6,191 bases of DNA from an uncultured Victivallaceae bacterium (GCA_934663655.1 CAKUKT010000166.1:1-6191); one strand, 5' to 3'. Positions 1 through 6,191 are shown, counted from the stretch's first letter. Translations and numbers: made by a program. The notes: generated by a model not told the origin, from the sequence alone.

Positions 1-22
1 GTTCTGCTCGAGGCCGGTTCTG

Positions 23-60
23 AAAAAAAAGGGGAGGGGGTGGGGTTGACCCTCCTCCCG
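23..60 (-). terminator. Probable rho-independent terminator after the GH106-like gene
   Basis: On the minus strand, GGGAGG (59-54) pairs with CCTCCC (37-32). After one A-C mismatch two more G-C pairs form (52/39 and 51/40), closing a loop rich in C. One unpaired C then leads into eight consecutive T residues (30-23). This is the standard GC stem plus U-tract layout. It lies about 180 bases past the GH106-like stop, giving a long 3' untranslated region. It is the only U-tract hairpin in the window on this strand and plausibly ends the whole operon. Confidence 0.65.
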
Positions 61-70
61 GTGCCGCGGA

Positions 71-87
71 TTTTCCAGCCGGGAAAA
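71..87. repeat. Short inverted repeat just upstream of the terminator
   Basis: TTTTCC (71-76) and GGAAAA (82-87) are perfect inverted repeats around a 5-base loop (AGCCG). It lies next to the terminator stem. In the plus direction it is not followed by a T-run, and in the minus direction the terminator stem follows within about 12 bases. It could help fold the end of the transcript, but a 6-bp AT-rich stem can occur by chance. Confidence 0.25.
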
Positions 88-190
88 GCACATTCACAAG
101 TGAAAAAGTCCTTTATGCTCGGATCTCCGCTTTGCCGCGTAAGTACGGTTTTTCGTTGCTTTTTCCTGTTCTCCAGTAGTTTGCACGCGA

Positions 191-226
191 ACTGCATTCT
201 CCGGGAAATCACCAATTCCCGGCAGT
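191..226 (-). repeat. Stem-loop in the 3' untranslated region of the GH106-like gene
   Basis: CCGGGAA (201-207) and TTCCCGG (216-222) form a perfect 7-bp stem around an 8-base loop. ACTG (191-194) and CAGT (223-226) can extend it past a 6-base one-sided bulge. It begins 13 bases after the stop codon at 239 (minus-strand direction) and has no U-tract. It may be a 3'-end stabilising structure backing up the terminator at 23-60. Confidence 0.4.
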
Positions 227-238
227 GTTGATGGAAAT

Positions 239-2641
239 TCAACACAGTTCCGGCAATACCGGCAATCCGTTGGGATAAGCGGCGCCTTCCCACTGATTTC
301 CGAGCGTATTGTAGTGAATCAGTTCGATTGTACCGTCCCATTGCGCAGGCAATTCTACATCAGTCCCGTCAAAAATTACGGTGGCTAAATGTTCATTGCC
401 GATCCAGACTTCGCTGATGTTTCCCGCCTGCGGGAAGTGGAGTTTTCTTCCTGGCTTCCGGTAATGCAGACGGTAGCGTATCCGGCCGGAATAAAAGGGA
501 TAGCCCTGGTCACGGAGCAATCCCGGCGATAATTCCGGATTGGGGGCGCCCAATATCAGGCGCGTCCCGGAAGCGGTCAGGATATTCAGGTTGTAGGTCA
601 GCATGAATACCTTGCCCGCAACCGGCGCTCCAGTCACTCCGGCAGTCATATCGCCTTCCAGAAAGACCGGATATTCCGGCGGCGGTTCAGCTCCGTCGAA
701 GGAAAGCACGTGCCGGCCCGCGCTCCCGTCAAGCCCGAAGGCGCAATAGGCGTCGTCGAACAACATCACCCGGCGGGGAGCAGTTTTCAATTTCCCGCCA
801 TCATAACAAATATTGTCCGCCCACTGAGCGGGAACCAGCAACTCCAGTCCCTCCAGCGCGCAATCCTGATGCCATTCACGCAGATCGCGCAGTGGAATCC
901 GGTGGCGATCCAGCAGCGTTACCTCAACCCGATCGGGAGCCGTACCGGTTTCCGGAAGCGGGGGATTGGGCCCATCTTCCCGGATTTCCATGATTTCGCC
1001 GGATGCAACGGTCAATTTCATTTCGCGCCCGAGGAAGCGGAGAACTCCGGTAACCGGAGTTTCCGACCAGATATTCGCAACCAGCAGCTTCACCTTTCCT
1101 CCTGCGACTTTACGCAGCATGAAATGAAGATCACCGTTTCCGGAAAATTCCGCCGGCGCCGGAGGAAGTTCCGGAAACACTCCCCGGGCAGGGTCAAAGA
1201 CCCACTGGAATTTTTCAGCATCCGTGCGGTTCACAATCCGATATCCCCAGCCCTGTCGGTTCAACCGGTCGCACAGAGCGAAAATCGCTTTGCCGTCGGT
1301 GGTGCCGCGCCAGATTTCATCGGTTGGATCAATGACCGCCACCGGAGCAAGATATTCACCTTCCGAAGCCAGAAATGACCAGTGCGTCAGAAAGTCATTA
1401 AATTCCCGGACCCCGTGCGCAAGCGGACTCAATGAAAATTCCGGCGGCGCAAAATATTTCGTCTCTCCCCACAGCACATGGTGAACCGCGTGAGGAATGA
1501 AGAAATTCACCCCCTGCATGATCTGCCAGGCGGCAATCCTGCGCAACTCCTGATAGGTAACCCCCCAGTTGGTTGCGGCAAATGCTTCGCACAGCACCCG
1601 TTCTTTTCCATAAAGGCAAGCCGCATCGGCAGCATATTTCGCCCGCAAATCCCGGTGGGTATCGGCAAATTCACCGTTTTTCGCCGGGGGAACCGCTCCA
1701 TACGAAGAGACCGGAACGTAAAACCGCCGATCAAAATGTGTCCCGCCATCCAGCCGAAGCAGTTCATGATCCGTCCCCGGGCAATCGGAAAAGGCAAGAA
1801 ATTCCAGCGTGTTGCCTTCAGTATAGATTGAACTGCGCGGACACTCCGCTTGCGGAAACGGTCCGGTATCCGAAGTGTGGAAAGAATATTTCAGGCCGTT
1901 TTGGTGGCACCATTCGTAATTGTTGCGGAACCACCTTTGATACAGCCGCCCCGCCAGCTGCCAGTAATCATGGGAAAACTCCCCGGTTTCACCCCGCAGC
2001 AGCCGCGGCAGAAACGGCGTAAGATCGTACCCGTAATCGCGCTTGAAACAAGCCGAAAAATCACTGCACCACGGAAAATAAGGCCGGTTTCCCAGCGCTT
2101 CGGTACAAAACGGCGTCACCCGCCGGTTGTCGGCATCCGAGAAAAATCCGACAATGCCTGAACCGAAATATTTCCCGAGTTTCTTCCGATACTCCTCATA
2201 GACCAGCCGGATGAACAATGCGGAACTCTCCGCCTCTTCAAATGCGGGAAATCCCCACTCGAGCTCATCCACTTCAATCTCGCCCGTATCACGCTGTACC
2301 AGAATTTTCTGCTTCAGGTGCGGAGCCAGCTTCTGGATCCTCCCGGCGGCGTCGCCGGGCGGGAAATTGAACCCGTCGTTAAGCCAGAGCGCCAGATCAT
2401 AACGACGGCAGGCGAGCACGAAACGCTCGGTCATCTCAAACCATGGCGTCTCCAGGTATTCCTCCTCCCGGAACCCCTCCGGAGGTTTGTTGAATAAAAC
2501 TATCCCGCCGAAATGCTGCGCCTTGACCCGTTCCATCGCCCGGTTGATTTCAACCTGGCTCAATCGCTCCTCATCGCGCGTATTGATGAAATAAAACGGT
2601 ATCGGACGGAATTTTGATTCGTCTTCTTTTGTCAACATCAT
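239..2641 (-). CDS. GH106-like (alpha-L-rhamnosidase-like) glycoside hydrolase, cytoplasmic
   Basis: An 800-residue protein resembling the GH106 alpha-L-rhamnosidase superfamily. The N-terminus carries RPIPFYFIN (12-20), then E-I-N-R-A-M-E-R-V-K..HFGGIVLF (31-50), the usual 'qi.dM...GiGGv' opening. ALWLNDGFNFPPGDAAG (84-100) corresponds to the family's 'vWlYDE.gwPSG.aGG' stretch, with Asp-Gly replacing Asp-Glu. SIYTEGNTLEFLAF (271-284), DCPGTDHE (286-293) and VLCEAFAATNWGVT (349-362), followed by QIMQGVNFFIPHAVHH (373-388), are barrel motifs; Glu275, Glu279 and Glu352 are candidate catalytic acids. The C-terminal YPFYSGRIRYR (714-724) and S-E-V-W-I-G-N-E-H-L-A-T (743-754) fit a galactose-binding-like sandwich. 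There is no signal peptide, so it probably acts in the cytoplasm on imported oligosaccharides. At 800 residues it is shorter than typical GH106 proteins, with a reduced middle domain. Start ATG 2641 is followed by a second ATG; AGAGG lies 14 bases upstream. It is the last gene before the terminator. True specificity could differ from rhamnosidase. Confidence 0.82.
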   Translation of the reverse strand: MMLTKEDESKFRPIPFYFINTRDEERLSQVEINRAMERVKAQHFGGIVLFNKPPEGFREEEYLETPWFEMTERFVLACRRYDLALWLNDGFNFPPGDAAGRIQKLAPHLKQKILVQRDTGEIEVDELEWGFPAFEEAESSALFIRLVYEEYRKKLGKYFGSGIVGFFSDADNRRVTPFCTEALGNRPYFPWCSDFSACFKRDYGYDLTPFLPRLLRGETGEFSHDYWQLAGRLYQRWFRNNYEWCHQNGLKYSFHTSDTGPFPQAECPRSSIYTEGNTLEFLAFSDCPGTDHELLRLDGGTHFDRRFYVPVSSYGAVPPAKNGEFADTHRDLRAKYAADAACLYGKERVLCEAFAATNWGVTYQELRRIAAWQIMQGVNFFIPHAVHHVLWGETKYFAPPEFSLSPLAHGVREFNDFLTHWSFLASEGEYLAPVAVIDPTDEIWRGTTDGKAIFALCDRLNRQGWGYRIVNRTDAEKFQWVFDPARGVFPELPPAPAEFSGNGDLHFMLRKVAGGKVKLLVANIWSETPVTGVLRFLGREMKLTVASGEIMEIREDGPNPPLPETGTAPDRVEVTLLDRHRIPLRDLREWHQDCALEGLELLVPAQWADNICYDGGKLKTAPRRVMLFDDAYCAFGLDGSAGRHVLSFDGAEPPPEYPVFLEGDMTAGVTGAPVAGKVFMLTYNLNILTASGTRLILGAPNPELSPGLLRDQGYPFYSGRIRYRLHYRKPGRKLHFPQAGNISEVWIGNEHLATVIFDGTDVELPAQWDGTIELIHYNTLGNQWEGAAYPNGLPVLPELC

Positions 2642-2649
2642 ATTGACAA
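2629..2649 (-). promoter_or_regulatory. Inverted repeat enclosing the GH106-like start codon
   Basis: TTGTCAA (2629-2635) and TTGACAA (2643-2649) are perfect 7-base inverted repeats separated by seven bases. The enclosed bases include the first ATG and most of the second. In mRNA this gives a 7-bp stem with the start codons in the loop, just downstream of the AGAGG ribosome binding site. It could be a translational control hairpin or a DNA operator half-site pair. The stem is AU-rich and so only moderately stable. The repeat is seen directly; the function is inferred. Confidence 0.4.
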
Positions 2650-2655
2650 TGTCAT

Positions 2656-2660
2656 CCTCT
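2656..2660 (-). promoter_or_regulatory. Ribosome binding site of the GH106-like gene, unusually distant
   Basis: AGAGG on the minus strand is the best Shine-Dalgarno match upstream of the GH106-like gene. It lies 14 bases before the first ATG (2641) and 17 before the second, longer than usual. An ATG touches it directly (GAGGATG), but that frame closes after a few codons at TGA. The gap between this site and the start codon contains one arm of the inverted repeat at 2629-2649. If that hairpin forms, the effective distance changes. Confidence 0.5.
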
Positions 2661-2680
2661 ATTACTCTTGCCTCTGCACA

Positions 2681-2722
2681 GTACCGGCGCGGGAGTCATC
2701 ACCATCCTCCCACTGCCGGTAC
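2681..2722 (-). repeat. Intercistronic stem-loop between the two hydrolase genes
   Basis: GTACCGGC (2681-2688) pairs perfectly with GCCGGTAC (2715-2722). Inside it GGGAG (2691-2695) pairs with CTCCC (2707-2711), leaving an 11-base loop and a small internal loop (2 against 3 bases). The structure starts 25 bases past the GH42-like stop codon and ends 39 bases before the GH106-like start. No U-tract follows on the minus strand, so it is not a standard intrinsic terminator. It may protect the upstream transcript from 3' decay, mark an RNA-processing site, or cause partial termination, letting the two hydrolases be made in different amounts. Confidence 0.6.
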
Positions 2723-2747
2723 CGCCGATCTTTAAATACCTGAATTC

Positions 2748-5633
2748 CTACTGATTCGGAATCAAATGGAACCAGCGGGTTTCACCGATCTTCATCGTGA
2801 GATCGATCTCCCGGGCCGACTCGGAAACAACCGAGCCGTCACTCATGTCGATCACCTTGGAGGGCTTGTCAAGAACCAGACGTTTCTGCCCGTTCCTCAG
2901 CGCATGCATCGCGTGAATCGTGATGAAGTTCTGGCTGGCATAGACGGCATCGCCGGGCTCTGACGCCACCCAGGCGCCCGCGGTCTGCGCAATGCGGTTC
3001 AAAAACGCATCCGCAAGAACCGGTACTCCGGAATAGATTACCCGGTAGTCATCAAAATTCTTCACCGCAATCGCGATGTTTTTCCCATCCGCGTAGACCG
3101 CAAGCGGAGTCGCCGCGCGATCCTGTACGGCGAAAGTCGGTACGCCGTTCTGCGGGAAATCAATTCCGGTAGTGTTGTATTGCAGCGGAAACGCCAGACG
3201 GTCCCCGGTTCCCTTCAGCAACTCGTTGTTTGCAGGAAGCTTATAGGCTGCCGGGATTCCGGTGTAATTCTTCAACTTGATTCCGGTCATCGCTTCAACG
3301 GCTTTCCGCGATTTTTCCAGTTCCCTGCCGTCAAGCACGTTGGCGGTGTAAGGACGGTCCAGATCGATGATGCCGGGTGATCCGATAAAGATCAAGGTAT
3401 TGCCGTCGCGCTTAAGCCCTTCGACAAACTCACGTTGCACCTCGTTCATCGCCATACAGTCGATGAACATGTACACTTTATGTTCGGGAATATCCTTTAC
3501 TCCGGCATCGCTCAGCAGATAGAGGCGGTAGGGCACCCCGGAGGTGTTCAACTGGACCCGCTGTTTGGCAATGTTGCCGCGCATGATGTCACTGGTTCGC
3601 AGCGTGTTGTAGAAATTGCTGTCCTCACTGACAAAGACTCCCACATCCGTGCGTTGAATCCCGCCGATTTTCGCCGCCAGTTTGAAGGCGTTGACCGCTT
3701 CGGCAATCCCCTGCATGATGCGGTCGTCCCGGAACCATTTCCCCGCCAGATCGTACCACCAGGTGCCGAGGCCGAGCGCGATCATCATTCCGCTTTCCCG
3801 GCGAACCATCGCGTTGTGTTCCTGCGGCGACTCCGCCCGGCCGTAGGCGAAGTTCTCAACGGGAGAATTAGGCCCGGCTGTCCAGGAACGCCAGTCCTGT
3901 TCCGTCAGAAACATCTTCCCGTGCAGCAGCGTGGATCCGAAAATGTTGCGGACGCCGCCGGAATAACCCTCCTTGCGAATCCGGTAGTCGGCCGGACCGG
4001 CCAGGTAATCGATATAGGGCGATTCCAGATACATCTTGAGCGCACCGTGATTGTACACCGTACCGGTAATATCTTCATAATAGGTGCCGATCAGCGCTTT
4101 GCCGCCGGTCGCTTCGCGCACGGTTTTCGCCAGATACAGGACCGTTTCCGCCTGACCTTCGCTGGCAAAACGGTTGTGGTCGGCCACCTGCTGGGAATCC
4201 ACCAGATAGCGATCCGTCCAGATCTGATCGACGGTCGGACGTTCGGCGGTTTCAAACGTGACGTCAGGATTATTCCACGCCTTCTGCAACGACTTCACGT
4301 CATTGTTGTAGCGCCGACGCAGCCAGTCGCGGAAACTCGCCATGCCGCCGGGAGAATAATCGGTGATATGCTGATTTTTCCAGCCGTAATCCCAGTCGAA
4401 GAACTGTCCGTCGGAGAACCCGCACAGGTGATAGCCGATCACCGCCTTGCCGACATCGGAATTCTGCAGATGATCGATCAGTTTGCGCAAAGCCGCCGCG
4501 GTATCGCTGCGATACTTCTCCGACACCAGGCTCTGACCGTAGCGTTCGCCGTTTCCCGGCGGATTGCCGCCGAAACGTTTCGTATGGAAGTCCACCACCG
4601 CTTTGTTGCCGTTCTGGTCGGCGGAAACGTGATCGAGGTTCTCCTGTCCCCACTCCACATAGGGATCGCACCCCAGATAGAGGATGATGTTCGCCTGCGG
4701 ATCGACGCGCAGAATGCGCCATATCCACTCATCGACGCTGGTGAAATCATAGGTGTCCTTGCCCGTCCAGCAACCGCTGCCGTAAAGGTTCTTGCCGACG
4801 GGCGTGGAGAGAAGAAACGTATGGACGCCGGCGCGTTTGAAATCGCCGAATTGCGACAGGCGCGGATTAAACCAGCAACCGTTGTAAAATGATGGAGCGA
4901 TAGGTTCGCCGTTGACTGTGAAAGTGGGTTTGCCGTTCACGGTTTCCACTTTCGCCGTGGCCTGTTTACGGTTGCTGACGATTTGGCGGAGTTCATCCGT
5001 CAACGGTGGAATCACCTCTTCCTCCGGTTCATGGTAGTTGGGGGGAGTTTCAATCCCACTGATCGAATCACATGCCCAGGTCGGACTCAACGGCCGGGGC
5101 GTCGGCGCACCATATTCAAGATCTGCCAGAGTGAGATCGGCGGCTCCGTCTTCCACTACGATTTCAATCCGGAAATATTTTTCCTGCGCGGTCGGCTGGA
5201 AACGCAGCCGCATCCACTGCCATTCCCCCGCCGGATAACGGATATCGGTCGGGATCGAGGCATAGGTAGCCGAACCATCAAGCATACGCCCTGCCGCAGC
5301 GTTGCGGCTCGGCAACAGGCATACGCGCAGAAAGATTTTGGCATAAGAACGCTCGTTCAGCATGAACTTGACGTTGATCTGCCGCACGGAATCGCCTTCC
5401 AGCGCGATCGGCTCGGATTTGAAGACCACGCTTCCGACCGGCCGCTCCGCTTTGATTTGGACGGTGCCGGCCACCGGATCGCGCTGGACGATTTCGGCGC
5501 TGTTGCCCTGCAGCGTCCAGCGGTACTTCTGCAGCCAGTTTCCGGGATTGCCGACCGGTTCCGCCGCCGCCCCGGGATTGCAGAAAAGGGCAGACAGGAC
5601 AACCCCCAGTATAAGTGAAAGAATTTTTCTCAT
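2748..5633 (-). CDS. Secreted GH42-like (beta-galactosidase-like) glycoside hydrolase
   Basis: A large exported protein of about 961 residues, numbered here from MRKILSL. Residues 1-24 form a signal peptide: Arg-Lys, a hydrophobic core, then GAAA before Glu25. C18 is not in a proper lipobox. Residues about 28-177 look like a beta-sandwich, possibly carbohydrate-binding. After an acidic/proline linker, about 232-650 form a GH42-like TIM barrel, with F-T-V-N-G-E-P-I-A-P at its start, GYHLCGFSDGQFF near 400-412, and DYSPGGMASFRDWLRRRYNND at 425-445 (the 'aFRrWLrerYg' signature of GH42-type enzymes). LTEQDWRSW near 576-584 contains Glu578, a candidate nucleophile. About 660-770 resembles the beta-galactosidase trimerization domain, and a C-terminal beta-sandwich follows. 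Substrate cannot be read from sequence; a galactoside or related plant or host glycan is a guess. Gln410 stands where an acid/base Glu might be expected. A longer reading from ATG 5669 would overlap the pseudopilin stop by one base. I chose 5633 for its compact signal peptide and a weak GGA 11 bases upstream. Confidence 0.85.
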   Translation of the reverse strand: MRKILSLILGVVLSALFCNPGAAAEPVGNPGNWLQKYRWTLQGNSAEIVQRDPVAGTVQIKAERPVGSVVFKSEPIALEGDSVRQINVKFMLNERSYAKIFLRVCLLPSRNAAAGRMLDGSATYASIPTDIRYPAGEWQWMRLRFQPTAQEKYFRIEIVVEDGAADLTLADLEYGAPTPRPLSPTWACDSISGIETPPNYHEPEEEVIPPLTDELRQIVSNRKQATAKVETVNGKPTFTVNGEPIAPSFYNGCWFNPRLSQFGDFKRAGVHTFLLSTPVGKNLYGSGCWTGKDTYDFTSVDEWIWRILRVDPQANIILYLGCDPYVEWGQENLDHVSADQNGNKAVVDFHTKRFGGNPPGNGERYGQSLVSEKYRSDTAAALRKLIDHLQNSDVGKAVIGYHLCGFSDGQFFDWDYGWKNQHITDYSPGGMASFRDWLRRRYNNDVKSLQKAWNNPDVTFETAERPTVDQIWTDRYLVDSQQVADHNRFASEGQAETVLYLAKTVREATGGKALIGTYYEDITGTVYNHGALKMYLESPYIDYLAGPADYRIRKEGYSGGVRNIFGSTLLHGKMFLTEQDWRSWTAGPNSPVENFAYGRAESPQEHNAMVRRESGMMIALGLGTWWYDLAGKWFRDDRIMQGIAEAVNAFKLAAKIGGIQRTDVGVFVSEDSNFYNTLRTSDIMRGNIAKQRVQLNTSGVPYRLYLLSDAGVKDIPEHKVYMFIDCMAMNEVQREFVEGLKRDGNTLIFIGSPGIIDLDRPYTANVLDGRELEKSRKAVEAMTGIKLKNYTGIPAAYKLPANNELLKGTGDRLAFPLQYNTTGIDFPQNGVPTFAVQDRAATPLAVYADGKNIAIAVKNFDDYRVIYSGVPVLADAFLNRIAQTAGAWVASEPGDAVYASQNFITIHAMHALRNGQKRLVLDKPSKVIDMSDGSVVSESAREIDLTMKIGETRWFHLIPNQ

Positions 5634-5668
5634 TATGATATAAGTCCGGTTTTTCCTTGCCAAGTTCA

Positions 5669-6191
5669 TCAAATGCGGATAACGCCGTGTTCCTGCTGGT
5701 ATTCCATCGACCAGTGATAGGGACCGTTGCCGTCAAATCCATCCAGACGGGCTTCATAGTAAGTCGCAGGCTGAACATGTCCGTCGATGAAGACAATATT
5801 CATTCTCTCGTTATGGCGCGCATCGTTGACACCGACGGTGAGCGAACACTTCATGAGGCTGTCTTTTTCGGCGTTATCCGCGATCAGGATCTGTACGGTC
5901 GGCTGGTTCCACTGGGTGATTTTGGTGTCGTTGAGCATCGAATACACCCCCTCATATCTGCCGATCATCAGGTTCTGGGCGTATCCCAAGGCCCGGGGAG
6001 CTTCCAAGGTACCGACATTAGCATGGGAGGCCGGATTATTGTCGATGTAGGTGGGGCAGATGAATATTCTTTTGTTATCACCCGCATATTCGCTGAGATA
6101 ATTGAAGAAGGTGTTGGGAGCAGTCTGGGTATAGGTCGGCGCCAGGTAATCCCGGTTGGCGTCCGCGTAGAGCATTTCACTGGTTCCAATC
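5669..6191 (-). CDS. H-X9-DG pseudopilin (DUF1559-like), C-terminal part, truncated by window edge
   Basis: This is the C-terminal portion of a type II secretion or type IV pilus-like pseudopilin. The frame stays open to the window edge, reading I-G-T-S-E before the first internal methionine (6175-6173), so the gene begins outside and that methionine is not its start. The segment IGTSEMLYADANRDYLAP matches the usual stretch just after the N-terminal helix in this family. Further on, FICPTYID resembles the family's conserved Cys-Pro stretch, and RHNERMNIVFIDGHV carries an exact His-x9-Asp-Gly signature. The missing N-terminus should hold the prepilin peptidase site and hydrophobic helix, making it an inner-membrane or pseudopilus-associated protein. 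The stop codon TGA is 35 bases before the preferred start of the next hydrolase gene, which suggests co-transcription. These proteins are common in Lentisphaerae, Planctomycetes and Verrucomicrobia. Their substrate or partner is unknown. Family call is firm; role is inferred. Confidence 0.87.
   Translation of the reverse strand, partial: IGTSEMLYADANRDYLAPTYTQTAPNTFFNYLSEYAGDNKRIFICPTYIDNNPASHANVGTLEAPRALGYAQNLMIGRYEGVYSMLNDTKITQWNQPTVQILIADNAEKDSLMKCSLTVGVNDARHNERMNIVFIDGHVQPATYYEARLDGFDGNGPYHWSMEYQQEHGVIRI

Larger units (their letters stand above)
1..238. other. Gene-free 3' flank of the hydrolase operon
   Basis: No convincing coding sequence is present on either strand. A 63-codon plus-strand reading (40-231) has a basic, low-complexity composition, no clear ribosome binding site, and overlaps the terminator. 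The stretch holds the 3' untranslated region of the GH106-like gene with its stem-loops and terminator. Bases 1-22 lie beyond the terminator and show nothing recognisable. Confidence 0.6.

Noticed and set aside
31..45. G-rich plus-strand run as a possible G-quadruplex
   Set aside because: Only three runs of four or more G are present, so a standard three-layer quadruplex needs a fourth run that is missing. The run is better explained as the complement of the terminator's C-rich arm.
40..231. A 63-codon plus-strand frame in the gene-free flank
   Set aside because: It begins inside the terminator stem, has no convincing ribosome binding site, and the protein looks random with no domain.
710..1378. 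A 222-codon plus-strand frame
   Set aside because: It is opposite the GH106-like gene in the same complementary register and is explained by rare TTA/CTA/TCA codon use. It shows no family motif.
2643..2670. TTGACA at 2643 as a plus-strand -35 promoter element
   Set aside because: No -10-like hexamer lies at the right spacing, and no plus-strand gene follows. The hexamer is part of the inverted repeat.
3435..4892. A 485-codon open frame on the plus strand
   Set aside because: It lies entirely inside the GH42-like gene and is aligned codon for codon with it, so a stop appears only where the gene uses TTA, CTA or TCA, which are rare here. Its protein has no recognisable domain, while the minus-strand protein has a signal peptide and clear family motifs.
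4983..5618. A 211-codon plus-strand frame
   Set aside because: It is a complementary-register shadow of the N-terminal region of the GH42-like gene, with arginine-rich sequence of no recognisable family.
5562..5633. GH42-like protein as a lipoprotein (Cys18)
   Set aside because: The residues before the cysteine are A-L-F, with Phe at -1, which does not fit a lipobox. The GAAA/Glu site is a better signal peptidase I site.
1..6191. CRISPR array, tRNA, rRNA or insertion sequence
   Set aside because: No regularly spaced direct repeats, no cloverleaf or rRNA-like segment, and no transposase motif or terminal repeats were seen on either strand.

Overview
The window looks like a piece of a polysaccharide-degrading bacterium of the Planctomycetes-Verrucomicrobia-Lentisphaerae group, with Lentisphaerae (Victivallis-like) the best guess. 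This rests on family content rather than any marker gene. An H-X9-DG pseudopilin sits directly upstream of large, unusual glycoside hydrolases, an arrangement I associate with those phyla. All three genes lie on the minus strand, so the biological order runs from high to low coordinates.

Region by region, from the right edge: (1) 6191-5669 is the C-terminal part of a DUF1559/H-X9-DG type pseudopilin whose 5' end lies outside the window. (2) 5633-2748 encodes a secreted protein of about 961 residues. It has a signal peptide, an N-terminal beta-sandwich, a GH42-like TIM barrel, a beta-galactosidase trimerization-like domain and a C-terminal beta-sandwich. (3) A 106-base spacer (2642-2747) holds a strong two-part stem-loop without a U-tract, the ribosome binding site of the next gene, and an inverted repeat around that gene's start codon. 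(4) 2641-239 encodes an 800-residue GH106-like (alpha-L-rhamnosidase-like) protein with no signal peptide. (5) 1-238 is gene-free 3' sequence with small stem-loops and a probable rho-independent terminator ending in eight U residues (minus strand, 60 to 23).

The close spacing, shared strand and single visible terminator suggest one operon, or an operon with an internal processing or attenuation point between the two hydrolases. Working model (inference): the secreted GH42-like protein works on an extracellular or periplasmic glycan, and the cytoplasmic GH106-like protein works on an imported oligosaccharide, perhaps removing deoxy-sugar or galactoside-type residues. The pseudopilin may belong to a secretion or surface apparatus used by this locus. 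No transporter, regulator, sulfatase, RNA gene, CRISPR array or mobile element is visible. I see no clear case for an entirely new system. The most unusual points are the glutamine where a GH42-like acid/base glutamate might be expected, the hairpin enclosing the GH106-like start codon, and the pseudopilin-hydrolase linkage.
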